Positions 51,815 through 60,168 of a stretch of DNA of 64,000 nucleotides are shown piece by piece (position 1 is the first letter of the stretch; every line of letters starts with the position of its first letter). The notes below the pieces were generated by a model. It was not told the origin of the DNA. It worked only from the letters and a program-made list of their open reading frames with translations, and did no database searches. The stretch spans positions 1,054,001-1,118,000 of the forward strand of contig CP051232.1 of the NCBI GenBank assembly GCA_017792445.1, in the 5' to 3' direction. The translations under genes were made by a program, and so were the position numbers. Source of the DNA: Maritimibacter sp. (lineage in GTDB: Bacteria > Pseudomonadota > Alphaproteobacteria > Rhodobacterales > Rhodobacteraceae).

Positions 51815-52252
51815 GTGACCGTCCGGGTACAGACCGACCCCTTCGACCTTGGCGCCGAGCTTGCAGGTTTCGCCGCCGGGCGCACCGATATCGGCGCGCA
51901 GGTCAGCTTTACCGGTCTTGTCCGCGACGACGGCGGCCTGCGCCACATGGAGATCGAACACTATCCCGGCATGACCGAGAAGGCGATCGCCGGGATCGAG
52001 GATCAGGCCATCGCGCGCTGGGACCTGAAGGCCTCGCTGGTGATCCACCGCCACGGCGTACTGGCTCCCGGCGAACAGATCATGATGGTCGCCACCGCCG
52101 CCGGCCACCGCGTCGCCGCCTTCGAGGCCGCAGAGTTCCTGATGGACTACCTGAAATCCCGCGCCCCGTTCTGGAAGCGCGAAGTCACCGCCGACGGGGC
52201 CGAATGGGTCGCCGCGAAGGACGAGGACGAGACCGCGCTGAACCGCTGGTAA
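51815..52252 (+). CDS. moaE: Molybdopterin synthase catalytic subunit MoaE
   Basis: 145 aa, GTG start. Contains DIGAQVSFTGLVRDDGG, MEIEHYPGMTEKAI, the HRHGVL segment and KSRAPFWKREV, in which Lys is the active-site residue, as in MoaE. Acts on precursor Z using thiocarboxylated MoaD. No in-frame ATG nearby; the GTG follows the moaD stop by one base, consistent with coupling. Followed by a Rhodobacterales-type intergenic repeat. Confidence 0.94.
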   Translation: MTVRVQTDPFDLGAELAGFAAGRTDIGAQVSFTGLVRDDGGLRHMEIEHYPGMTEKAIAGIEDQAIARWDLKASLVIHRHGVLAPGEQIMMVATAAGHRVAAFEAAEFLMDYLKSRAPFWKREVTADGAEWVAAKDEDETALNRW

Positions 52253-52259
52253 AACCGCC

Positions 52260-52330
52260 CCGCGCCTTCTTCTCTTTTCAAATACCTCGGGGGAGTCACC
52301 GAAGGTGACGGGGGCAGCGCCCCCTTGCAC
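52260..52330. repeat. Intergenic palindromic element of Rhodobacterales type
   Basis: Stretch with CTTTTCAAATACCTCGGGGG, a perfect inverted repeat GTCACC-gaa-GGTGAC (52295-52309) and a second GGGGGC-agc-GCCCCC (52310-52324) followed by TTGC. Arrays of this composition occur between many genes in this order and may act as mRNA-stabilising or terminator elements; family identity is from memory. Confidence 0.6.
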
Positions 52331-52410
52331 CGCCCGCCATGGGACCGGCATCAAATTTAGTGTCTGCGCCGCCCAAGGATTGACCCCCGGCCCGCGTCCA
52401 ACCAAACGTG

Positions 52411-52956
52411 ATGCGCATGGAAACCGCAGACAGCGACCTTGCCCGCGCCGCCGCCGGTGGCGACCGAGACGCGTTCTCGGCCCTGCTTGCGCGGCATTAC
52501 GACGGGCTGTTCCGTGTCTGCTTCCGACTGACCGGCAGCCGCCCCATGGCCGAGGACCTGACGCAGGACATCTGCCTTGCCCTGCCGACGAAGCTGCGGG
52601 GTTTCCGTGCCGAGGCGAAGTTCTCCACGTGGCTTTACCGCGTCGCGGTGAACGCGGCGCATGACGCGCGCCGCCGCGCCGCGACACGGGCGAAGGCCGC
52701 CGACGGCTGGGGCGACTGGGAAGTCGCGCGGCGCGCCGCCGACGCCGAGACGGCAGAGGGGCTCGACTGGCTGCAGGCGGCGATGCGCGCCCTGCCCGAG
52801 GATCTGCGCGACACCGCCGCGCTGACCATGGGGGACGAGATGACACATGCCGAGGCCGCCGAGGCGCTGGGCATATCCGAGGGGACCGTCAGCTGGCGGC
52901 TCTCGGAAATCCGCAAGCGCCTGAAGGCGATGCGGGATGAGGAGCTGAGTGCATGA
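52411..52956 (+). CDS. ECF-type RNA polymerase sigma factor coupled to a VWA protein
   Basis: 181 aa. Region 2 spans about 10-80 with YDGLFRVCFRLTGSRPMAEDLTQDICL, region 4 about 120-175 with ALTMGDEMTHAEAAEALGISEGTVSWRLSEIRKRLK. Starts at 52411 (MRMETADSD), with an alternative GTG three bases upstream and a Met at 52417. The TGA overlaps the ATG of the VWA membrane protein (ATGA), suggesting that the latter is its regulator. No separate anti-sigma gene is nearby. Confidence 0.9.
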   Translation: MRMETADSDLARAAAGGDRDAFSALLARHYDGLFRVCFRLTGSRPMAEDLTQDICLALPTKLRGFRAEAKFSTWLYRVAVNAAHDARRRAATRAKAADGWGDWEVARRAADAETAEGLDWLQAAMRALPEDLRDTAALTMGDEMTHAEAAEALGISEGTVSWRLSEIRKRLKAMRDEELSA

Positions 52957-54920
52957 CTGACCCGCTCGACGATCTGAAACGCGCCTTCGAGGCCGCGACC
53001 CCCGCCCCCGAGGCGGAGAAAAAGGCGCGCGATCTGGCCCGTGCGCAAGAAATTTTCGACCGCGCCCAAGGATCGGCCGATGCCGCGCGTCCTACTCCTG
53101 ACCGTCCGCAAAGGGCGGGGATATTTGCAGGAGTTCGATACATGCTGACCGCTTTGACATCCCGGGCCGGACTGACGGCCACGACCGCCATCGTCGCCGT
53201 GGGCGTTGTGGCGCTTATTCCCGTTCTGCGCGACGGCCCCGGACTGCGCGGCCTGACCCAGCCGGAACTCGCGCCAGAGCCCGTGGTTGAGATGCGCACC
53301 GAATCCGATGACATGGCTGCCGCCGATGCGCCGATGGAAGAAGCCGAAGCCATAGCCCCGGCGCCGGAAATCATGGTCGAGCCCGCCCTGCGCAGCGCCC
53401 CGCCGCCCGCCCCCTCGATCGTCATGGACGGTGCCGGCAGCGGCGCGCTCGTGGGTGGCATCGTGGCCCCCGCGCCCTATCCCGCCCCCGCCGACGCGCT
53501 GGTGCCGCCGCAGACGGATACCGAGACCTTCGCCAACGAGGACTCGAACCCGGTCAAGGTGGTGGGCGAAGAGCCCGTCTCGACCTTCTCGATCGACGTC
53601 GACACCGCCAGCTATTCGGTGATCCGCAATTCGCTGATGAACGGCCAGCTTCCGCCCGCCGACGCGGTGCGGATCGAAGAGATGGTGAACTATTTCACCT
53701 ACGACTATCCGGTCCCCGGCCCGGACGGCGGCGCATTCAGCCCGACCGTGACCATCGCCGAGACGCCGTGGAACCCGGACACCCAACTGATGACCATCGG
53801 CCTTCAGGGCCAGCTTCCCGCGGTCGAGGACCGGCCGCCGCTGAACCTCGTCTTCCTGATCGACACCTCCGGATCGATGCAGGACCCCGACAAGCTGCCG
53901 CTGCTGAAGCAAAGCTTCCGCCTGATGCTGGGAGAACTACGCCCCGAGGACCAGGTGGCCATCGTCACCTATGCGGGCTCTGCGGGTCTGGCACTGGAAG
54001 CGACGCCGGCCTCCGAGCGCGACACGATCCTCGCCGCGCTCGACCGGCTGGAGGCGGGCGGCTCGACCGCCGGGCAGGCCGGTTTGGAACAGGCCTATTC
54101 GGTCGCCGAGGCGATGGCCGAGGACGGCGACGTCAGCCGCGTGATCCTTGCCACCGACGGCGACTTCAACGTCGGCCTCAGCGACCCGGATGCGCTGGAG
54201 GATTACATCGCGGACAAGCGCGACAGCGGCACCTACCTGTCGGTGCTGGGCTTCGGTCGCGGCAACCTGCAGGACGCGACGATGCAGGCGCTGGCCCAGA
54301 CCGGAAACGGCACCGCCGCCTATATCGACACGCTGAACGAGGCGCAGAAGGTGCTCGTCGACCAGTTGACCGGCGCGCTGTTCCCGATCGCCGACGATGT
54401 GAAGATCCAGGTCGAGTTCAATCCCTCGCAGATCGCCGAGTACCGGCTAATCGGCTACGAGACCCGCGCCCTGCGGCGCGAGGACTTCAACAACGACAAG
54501 GTCGACGCGGGCGAGATCGGCGCGGGCCACGCGGTCACGGCGATTTACGAGATCACGCCGGTCGGCTCGCCTGCGGTGCTGAACGACCCGCTGCGCTATG
54601 CGGGCGACGACACTTCCTCGGCGACTGGTGACGCCGACGAACTGGCCTTCCTGCGGGTGCGTTACAAAGAGCCGGGCGAAGCGGCCTCGACCCTGATCGA
54701 GGTGCCGGTGACCGAAGGCATGGCAAGCGCCAGCCAGGAAGCCAGCTGGGCCGCCGCCATCGCCGGGTTCGGCCAGTTGCTGCGCGACGGACGTTACGTC
54801 GGCGACTGGGGCTGGGACGATGCAATCGCGCTGGCCAACTCGGCGCAGGGCGACGACCCCTTCGGCTATCGCCGCGAAGCGATCAACCTGATGCGGCTTG
54901 CGGAAAGCCTTTCGCAATAG
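52953..54920 (+). CDS. VWA-domain membrane protein (YfbK/TerY-like), possible anti-sigma partner
   Basis: 655 aa. N-terminal cytoplasmic segment of about 70 residues (DDLKRAFEAATPAPEAEKKARDLARAQEI), one transmembrane helix at about 72-91, a von Willebrand-type N-domain with FSIDVDTASYSVIRNSLMNGQL and a VWA domain at about 298-470: FLIDTSGSMQ (MIDAS DxSxS), TYAGSAGLAL and ATDGDFNVG; then a YfbK C-terminal domain (DUF3520 type) ending EAINLMRLAESLSQ. The small cytoplasmic part could bind the cotranslated ECF sigma, whereas the VWA domain would face the periplasm. That role is an inference; the fold is clear. Confidence 0.88.
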   Translation: MTDPLDDLKRAFEAATPAPEAEKKARDLARAQEIFDRAQGSADAARPTPDRPQRAGIFAGVRYMLTALTSRAGLTATTAIVAVGVVALIPVLRDGPGLRGLTQPELAPEPVVEMRTESDDMAAADAPMEEAEAIAPAPEIMVEPALRSAPPPAPSIVMDGAGSGALVGGIVAPAPYPAPADALVPPQTDTETFANEDSNPVKVVGEEPVSTFSIDVDTASYSVIRNSLMNGQLPPADAVRIEEMVNYFTYDYPVPGPDGGAFSPTVTIAETPWNPDTQLMTIGLQGQLPAVEDRPPLNLVFLIDTSGSMQDPDKLPLLKQSFRLMLGELRPEDQVAIVTYAGSAGLALEATPASERDTILAALDRLEAGGSTAGQAGLEQAYSVAEAMAEDGDVSRVILATDGDFNVGLSDPDALEDYIADKRDSGTYLSVLGFGRGNLQDATMQALAQTGNGTAAYIDTLNEAQKVLVDQLTGALFPIADDVKIQVEFNPSQIAEYRLIGYETRALRREDFNNDKVDAGEIGAGHAVTAIYEITPVGSPAVLNDPLRYAGDDTSSATGDADELAFLRVRYKEPGEAASTLIEVPVTEGMASASQEASWAAAIAGFGQLLRDGRYVGDWGWDDAIALANSAQGDDPFGYRREAINLMRLAESLSQ

Positions 54921-54971
54921 GCCTCTGCTTGCGGGGGCCGTCCTGAACCTGTCTCTCCACTGGCCCCTGCC

Positions 54972-55003
54972 GGCCCCCTTTCCGTCGTCCCGGGAAGGGG
55001 GCC
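54972..55003 (+). terminator. Hairpin downstream of the VWA gene
   Basis: Inverted repeat GGCCCCCTTTCC / GGGAAGGGGGCC (one G-U) with an eight-base loop, about 50 bases past the stop. No U-tract follows (ACGATCAATTG), so termination is only possible. Confidence 0.45.
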
Positions 55004-55071
55004 ACGATCAATTGAAGGTCAGGTATTCCACCAGTTGATGGGATCGGGAGGCCGCGCTTACATGCGTCGCC

Positions 55072-55845
55072 ATGCCGAAACCTAAGACTGATCATTTCGC
55101 AGCCATCGCCGATATCCACGGCAACGCCGACGCCCTGTCGGCGGTGCTGGCCGATATCGACGCGCGCGGCATCGGGACGGTCGTGAACCTCGGCGACCAC
55201 TTCAGCGGCCCGCTTGCCGCGGCAGAAACGGCCGAGATCCTTCTGTCGCGTCCGATGCTGTCGGTGCGGGGCAACCATGACCGCTATCTGATCGAACATC
55301 CCCCGCACCAGATGCACCGCTCGGACGCCGTAGCCTATCGCCAGTTGCAGCCGCAGCACCTCGATTGGCTAGGGTCTCTTCCACCGACGGCCGCGATGGG
55401 GGCCGGGATTGGGGACGGGATCCTGCTGTGTCACGCGACGCCGCAGGACGACCAGACCTACTTGCTAGACGAGGTGCGCCCCGACGGAAGCACCGGGCCG
55501 CGCCCGCTGGACGGCATCCGCACATTGGCTGGCAACACGGACGCGCGGTTGATCCTGTGCGGCCATACCCACCTGCCCCGCGTCGTGACCCTTCCCGGTG
55601 GGCCGCAGATCGTGAACCCGGGCAGCGTCGGCCTGCCCGCCTATGACGACGACACCCCGGTCGCGCATGTAATGCAGACCGGAACCCCCGACGCCAGCTA
55701 TGCCGAACTCGTCAGATGCGGCGACCGGTGGAGCGTCACGATTCATTCCGTCCCCTACGATTCTGCGCGCATGGCCGCGCTGGCCCGTGATGAAAATCGC
55801 GAGGACTGGGCGACGGCACTGGAAACGGGATGGCTTGCAGTCTAA
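55072..55845 (+). CDS. Metallophosphoesterase (calcineurin-like)
   Basis: 257 aa. Complete metallophosphoesterase motif set: FAAIADIHGNADAL (DxH), NLGDHFSGPL (GD), SVRGNHDRYL (GNHD), LCHATPQD and LCGHTHLPRV (GHTH), ending VNPGSVGLPAYDD. The family binds two metals and hydrolyses phosphodiesters or phosphomonoesters; it resembles YfcE-like enzymes. Start ATG at 55072. The last 14 bases fall before a SnoaL-like gene beginning 41 bases on. Confidence 0.9.
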   Translation: MPKPKTDHFAAIADIHGNADALSAVLADIDARGIGTVVNLGDHFSGPLAAAETAEILLSRPMLSVRGNHDRYLIEHPPHQMHRSDAVAYRQLQPQHLDWLGSLPPTAAMGAGIGDGILLCHATPQDDQTYLLDEVRPDGSTGPRPLDGIRTLAGNTDARLILCGHTHLPRVVTLPGGPQIVNPGSVGLPAYDDDTPVAHVMQTGTPDASYAELVRCGDRWSVTIHSVPYDSARMAALARDENREDWATALETGWLAV

Positions 55846-55886
55846 CGTCTGAGTTGTTGACGCAAGCTTTATATCCTTCAGGACAA

Positions 55887-56294
55887 ATGACAGAACAAAT
55901 GAGCCAGAAAGACTTAGCAAAGCGTTTCCGCGACTTCGTCGCATGCGTCAACGCGAAAGACTGGACATCCCTTGGTCAGCACCTTCACGAATCCATCCTT
56001 TACAACGGACGCCTGCACAGCATTGCGGAAATGCAGGCGAAGTTCCTTGAAAGGCTGGAACTTGTTCCGGACCTGAAATACGAGATTGACTTCATGGTCA
56101 GCGAGCCGCCGATGATCGCGGTTCGGCTGTGCTTCAACTGCACGCCCTGCGGCAAGATCTACGGGCTGCCGGTGAATGGCCGCCGGGTCCTGTTCAGCGC
56201 CAATGCGTTCTACAGCTATGACCAGGGGCGCATCTCGCGCGGCTGGTCGACGGTGGACGTCCACGCGATCGCATCGCAGCTTCAGCTACACTAG
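55887..56294 (+). CDS. SnoaL-like/ester-cyclase family protein
   Basis: 135 aa from MTEQMSQKDLAK, behind CAGGA. A cone-shaped SnoaL/NTF2 fold is suggested by AKRFRDFVACVNAKDWTSLGQHL, RDGRLHSIAEMQAKFLERLELVPDL-like spacing, and the C-terminal GRISRGWSTVDVHAIASQL. Members bind small hydrophobic ligands or catalyse simple cyclisation; no substrate assigned. A further ATG at 55899 is possible. Followed by convergent hsp20 with terminator between. Confidence 0.8.
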   Translation: MTEQMSQKDLAKRFRDFVACVNAKDWTSLGQHLHESILYNGRLHSIAEMQAKFLERLELVPDLKYEIDFMVSEPPMIAVRLCFNCTPCGKIYGLPVNGRRVLFSANAFYSYDQGRISRGWSTVDVHAIASQLQLH

Positions 56295-56308
56295 GCCCTC
56301 TTCCAACG

Positions 56309-56339
56309 AAAAAGGGACGCGCCCCGAAAGGCACGCCCC
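56309..56339 (-). terminator. Rho-independent terminator of hsp20
   Basis: On the minus strand a ten-base stem GGGGCGTGCC / GGCGCGTCCC (with G-U pairs) closes a six-base loop and is followed by TTTTTCG, 28 bases beyond the hsp20 stop. In the plus direction no U-tract follows. Confidence 0.85.
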
Positions 56340-56366
56340 TCTCCACACGAAAGCGGTTGGGTCAGC

Positions 56367-56840
56367 TTAGTTGACGGCGACCTGCTCTGTCTCGACCGCG
56401 TTGCCATCCACGGTCTTGGACGACGCGATCTCGATCCGGCGCGGTTTCAGCGCCTCGGGCACTTCGCGGACCAGATCAATGTGCAGCATGCCGTTCTCAT
56501 GCACGGCGCCGTTCACCCGGATGTGGTCAGCAAGCTGGAACTTGCGCTCGAACGCGCGGGTCGCGATGCCACGGTGCAGGTAGGTGCGGCCGGTGGCCTC
56601 GTCAGTTTTCTTCGCGGAAACGATCAGCGCGTTCTCGCGAACCTCGACCGACAGTTCCTCGTCGGTGAAGCCGGCGACGGCAAGCGAGATGCGGTACGCA
56701 TCGTCAGCGGTTTTCTCGATATTGTAGGGCGGGTAGCCGGGCTGGGCCATGTCGTTGGTCAGAACCCGGTCCATCAGGTCGGCAATGCGGTCAAAGCCAA
56801 CGGTCGCACGGTAAAGCGGTGCAAGATCGAAGTTACGCAT
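56367..56840 (-). CDS. Small heat-shock protein Hsp20 (IbpA-like)
   Basis: 157 aa. Begins MRNFDLAPLYRATVGFDRIADL, with the N-terminal region typical of rhizobial/rhodobacterial IbpA; the alpha-crystallin domain (about 38-135) has YNIEKTADDAYRISLAVAGF, ENALIVSAKKTDE, TYLHRGIATRAFERKFQL and the closing motif GMLHIDLVREVPE; the C-terminal tail contains RRIEIAS (I-x-I). It prevents aggregation of unfolding proteins in the cytoplasm. Strong GGAGGATG precedes the ATG. A heat-shock-like promoter lies upstream. Confidence 0.95.
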   Translation of the reverse strand: MRNFDLAPLYRATVGFDRIADLMDRVLTNDMAQPGYPPYNIEKTADDAYRISLAVAGFTDEELSVEVRENALIVSAKKTDEATGRTYLHRGIATRAFERKFQLADHIRVNGAVHENGMLHIDLVREVPEALKPRRIEIASSKTVDGNAVETEQVAVN

Positions 56841-56932
56841 GGGTCATCCTCCATTGAGCGATAACTATATGTCAGCGGTCCTCCCGACGGGACGGACCAG
56901 TCTGCCGGCCCCTCTTGGGCATCCGGCAAAAA

Positions 56933-56963
56933 ACATGTGGGAAGCGCAAAACCGCATTTCAAG
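56933..56963 (-). promoter_or_regulatory. RpoH (sigma-32)-like promoter for hsp20
   Basis: On the minus strand CTTGAAA (56963-56957), a 15-base spacer and CCCACATGT (56941-56933) resemble the -35 CTTGAAA and -10 CCCCATnT of alphaproteobacterial heat-shock promoters. It would give a leader of about 85 nt. Confidence 0.5.
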
Positions 56964-57098
56964 GGTCCGAAGAAAGCCGCCAAGCCTTTGATCAGAAACG
57001 ACAGTCACAGGGGAAGGACGAGGCGCGTGGCGGTTTCCGTAAGGGACGCCCGACCAGACCGCACCGGCAGCGGCACCCCCCGGTCCGGGCGGTTCGGC

Positions 57099-57902
57099 TC
57101 AGGGCCGGACGAACTTGGCCCCCGTGCCCGTATCCGTGCCCACCCGGATACGGCGGGCCGAGAAGTCGGGCTCCGGCCAGACGCCCTCGCCGCTGGCAAG
57201 CTGGCGTTTCAACTGCGCGACCAGCGCCGGCAATTCCATTCCGTAGGCAACCGCCTGCCCCCCGATCCGCGACCCGGACGAGATCAGCGAAACGATCCGT
57301 CCCCGGTTGCCGACGCGCTCGAACACCGGAGCGCCCGAGGCCCCGAAGGTCACGTCGCAATCGAAGGCCATCAGCCCGGTCTGCCGCCACAGCATCCGGC
57401 AGGTCGCCTGTCGCGACAGCGCGTCATCGCGCCCGCGCGCATAGGACACGACGCTCACCTCGCCCCTCGGGCCGGACGGTGTGTCGACAAGGAAGGGCGC
57501 GGCCACCGCGGCGGGGATCGGGGTGGCCAGTTTCACCAGTGCGGCGTCATAGGCGATGCGGCGCGCCGTCGGATCGCGCGGATCGTATTCCGGCGGCACG
57601 ACCGTGCTTTCGGCCACCGCCTCGGCCACCATCACCCCGTCCCTCAGTCCGGCCTTGAACACCATGTCCGACCGCCGCGTGCCGTCACGCTCCATGACGC
57701 AATGCGCCGCCGTCAGCACGAGGTCCGGCGCGATCAGGACGCCGGTGCAGTATCCGTCGCCCAGTTGCAGCTTGCCGACCGCCTCGTAGCCGAACAGGTC
57801 GTCGCGTTCGGTCAGGCGGATCAGGCCACTGTTCTGCGCGAAGGCGCCGGTCCCGCAAAGAACCAGCGCCGCAGCAATCGCGATCTGTCGCAGCAGGGTC
57901 AT
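57099..57902 (-). CDS. Trypsin-like serine protease 1, ends GAKFVRP
   Basis: 267 aa, second of two tandem paralogues. Signal peptide MTLLRQIAIAAALVLCGTGAFAQ. Catalytic triad readable: His in VLTAAHCVM, Asp in RIAYDAALVKLA, Ser in DVTFGASGAPVF. Cysteine pairs lie near GYCTGVLIAP/AAHC and ATCRMLW/DCDVTF. The C-terminus is TDTGTGAKFVRP, shared with its neighbour and with an excalibur protein elsewhere. Substrate specificity not assigned; V8/HtrA-like secreted protease. Start overlaps the paralogue's stop (ATGA). Confidence 0.9.
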   Translation of the reverse strand: MTLLRQIAIAAALVLCGTGAFAQNSGLIRLTERDDLFGYEAVGKLQLGDGYCTGVLIAPDLVLTAAHCVMERDGTRRSDMVFKAGLRDGVMVAEAVAESTVVPPEYDPRDPTARRIAYDAALVKLATPIPAAVAAPFLVDTPSGPRGEVSVVSYARGRDDALSRQATCRMLWRQTGLMAFDCDVTFGASGAPVFERVGNRGRIVSLISSGSRIGGQAVAYGMELPALVAQLKRQLASGEGVWPEPDFSARRIRVGTDTGTGAKFVRP

Positions 57903-58717
57903 GGTCGGACGAACTTCGCTCCGGTGTCGTTGCGGGTTTCGGTCAGGGTCAGGCGGCGCACCACCGGCTCGGCGTTGCCGAACACACCATCGCCGGCACC
58001 GCGCATCGCCATCAGTTCGGACAGCGGCGCCTGCAGGTTCATGCCCAGCGCCACCTTCTGGCCGCTCATCTCGGCTTTGGAAGACACGACCGACACGATT
58101 TGCGGCACGCCATTGCGCAGCACGAAGACCGGCGATCCGGACGAGCCGAAATCGATGTCGCAGCTCAGGATCAGCGAGGCGCCCTGCTCGCCCAGCACGT
58201 TGCAGACTTCCTGCAGCGAGGGGCTGTCGGCGCGGTCGTAGGCGTAGCTGACGATGCCGACCTCTTCGCCGGTGTGCGGCGAGGCGTTGGTGTCGAAAGG
58301 GGTGACCGTGGTGTTGCGGATCGGCTGGTCGAGTTCAAGCAGCGCAAGGTCATGCGCCACGCGGGCCACGAAATCCTCGCCGGCGGGGTTGAACGAGGGG
58401 TGCACGAAGGACCGGCTGACACCGCGATAGGCCGAGGCGCGGCCACCGCGCCAGTCGGCGAGAAATTCAACGTTGGCGTCGGGGATGCGGCGGCCCGTCT
58501 TGCCGTCATACATACAGTGCGCGGCGGTCAGAACCAGATCCGGCGCGATCAGCGCCCCGGTGCAAAAGCTGCCGTCGGCAAAGTTCAGGCGGCCCACGCC
58601 GCTCCAGCCGCGGCTGTCGTCGCCGGTCAGCAGAGTGCGCAGTTCGGATTCGGTTCCGGCCCGAAGATCGTTGCCCCAGATGGCCAGAAGGATCAGAAAG
58701 ATAAGTCCGCGTTTCAT
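57899..58717 (-). CDS. Trypsin-like serine protease 2, ends GAKFVRP
   Basis: 272 aa, upstream of the pair. Signal peptide MKRGLIFLILLAIWGNDLRA. Triad: His in VLTAAHCMYDG, Asp in RVAHDLALLELD, Ser in DIDFGSSGSPVF. Closely similar layout to its neighbour (SFCTGALIAPDLVLTAAHC and GMNLQAPLSELM) but with 40-50 % estimated identity by eye, so a duplication followed by divergence. Ends ETRNDTGAKFVRP. Overlaps the second gene by ATGA. The gene lies 63 bases downstream of glcF, same strand, but likely has its own promoter. Confidence 0.9.
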   Translation of the reverse strand: MKRGLIFLILLAIWGNDLRAGTESELRTLLTGDDSRGWSGVGRLNFADGSFCTGALIAPDLVLTAAHCMYDGKTGRRIPDANVEFLADWRGGRASAYRGVSRSFVHPSFNPAGEDFVARVAHDLALLELDQPIRNTTVTPFDTNASPHTGEEVGIVSYAYDRADSPSLQEVCNVLGEQGASLILSCDIDFGSSGSPVFVLRNGVPQIVSVVSSKAEMSGQKVALGMNLQAPLSELMAMRGAGDGVFGNAEPVVRRLTLTETRNDTGAKFVRP

Positions 58718-58780
58718 TGGGCTTCCCCTTGCTCGTTAAGCTAAGGGGTAAGCGCCGCAGGGGGCCGTTTTCGGACTCGA

Positions 58781-60079
58781 TTAGGTCGATGTGGTGAACA
58801 ATGATGGCGGTTTCGGGCCACCTGTTGCCCAGTCCAGCAGTTCCACCGTGTGAACGACCGGGACCTCGGTGCCGGACCCGATCTGCATCATGCAGCCGAT
58901 GTTCCCGGCGGCGATGAGATTCGGTTTCTTCGCCTCGAGGGTCTTTATTTTACGGGATTTCAGTTTCCCCGAGATCTCGGGCTGCATCAGGTTGTAGGTC
59001 CCGGCGCTGCCGCAGCACAGGTGCGGATCGGCGGGCTCGACGACCTCGAATCCGGCTTTTCGCAGCAATTCCTTCGGCGCGCCCGTCACTTTCTGGCCAT
59101 GTTGCAGGGAACAGGCGGCGTGATAGGCGACCCGAAGGTCCTTGGGTGCGCCCTCGGGAATCCCGATGCGCAGCAGCAGTTCGGTGATGTCGGTCGCAAG
59201 CTCGGACACCCGCGCCGCGTCGGCGGCCATCCCGGCGTCATTGCGGAACATGTGGCCGTAATCCTTGACCGTCGTGCCGCAGCCCGAGGTGTTGATCACG
59301 ATGGCGTCCAGTCCGGCGCTTCGGTCTTCAGCCATCCATGCACCGATATTGGCGGCCGCCGCCGCGTGGCTTTCCTCCTCGCGGCCCATATGATGCACCA
59401 GCGCGCCGCAGCAGCCCATGCCCTTGGCCACCACGACCTCGCAGCCCAGCCGGGTCAGCAGCCGGATCGTGGCGTCGTTGATGTCGGTGTTCAGGGCCTT
59501 CTGCGCGCAGCCGGTCATCAGCGCCACGCGAAACTTCTTCGGCCCTGTCGAGGCAAAGCTCTGCGGGTCGTCGTTGCGGCTGACCGGCGGCACCTGCTTC
59601 GGCGCCATCTCCAGCATCGCCCGCAGTCGCGGGTCGGGCAGAAGCCCCCGGAAGGGCCGTCCGATCTTGGCGCCCAGCAGCGCCAGCCGGAACCGCCCCG
59701 GATAGGGAAGCACCCGGCTAAGCACCCAGCGCAGCGCGCGGTCGCGCCACGGACGGCGATAGGTCTGTTCGATATAGGCGCGGGCGTGATCGACGAGATG
59801 CATGTAATGCACGCCCGAAGGGCAGGTCGTCATGCAGGCAAGGCAGGACAGGCAGCGGTCGATGTGCTTGACGGTCTTCTCGTCGGCGGGCCGCCCGCTT
59901 TCAAGCATGTCCTTGATCAGGTAGATCCGCCCGCGCGGGCTGTCGAGTTCGTCACCCAGCACCTGATACGTCGGACAGGTCGCGGTGCAGAAGCCACAAT
60001 GCACGCAGGCGCGCAGGATCTCGTTCGCGCGCGCGGTGCCCGGATCTCTCAGCTGATCTTCGGTAAAGGTCGTCTGCAT
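58781..60079 (-). CDS. glcF: Glycolate oxidase iron-sulfur subunit GlcF
   Basis: 432 aa. Two 4Fe-4S motifs at the N-terminus: RACVHCGFCTATCPTYQ (about 25-40) and RCLSCLACMTTCPSGV (about 75-90). Two CCG-type domains follow: GCAQKALNTDIN / GMGCCGAL, and HAACSLQHGQ / LCCGSAGTYN, as in Glp/LutA/GlcF proteins. It passes electrons from glycolate oxidation (GlcD/GlcE) to the respiratory chain. Start ATG at 60079. It follows glcE with 89 bases between. Confidence 0.95.
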   Translation of the reverse strand: MQTTFTEDQLRDPGTARANEILRACVHCGFCTATCPTYQVLGDELDSPRGRIYLIKDMLESGRPADEKTVKHIDRCLSCLACMTTCPSGVHYMHLVDHARAYIEQTYRRPWRDRALRWVLSRVLPYPGRFRLALLGAKIGRPFRGLLPDPRLRAMLEMAPKQVPPVSRNDDPQSFASTGPKKFRVALMTGCAQKALNTDINDATIRLLTRLGCEVVVAKGMGCCGALVHHMGREEESHAAAAANIGAWMAEDRSAGLDAIVINTSGCGTTVKDYGHMFRNDAGMAADAARVSELATDITELLLRIGIPEGAPKDLRVAYHAACSLQHGQKVTGAPKELLRKAGFEVVEPADPHLCCGSAGTYNLMQPEISGKLKSRKIKTLEAKKPNLIAAGNIGCMMQIGSGTEVPVVHTVELLDWATGGPKPPSLFTTST

Positions 60080-60168
60080 CTTCCCATTCCGTCTGTCCGC
60101 ACAGCCCGTCCCGGCTCAACGCCGGCGTCGGGCCGAATTCCATGTCTCGGACGGGGGCGCGGTCGCGC

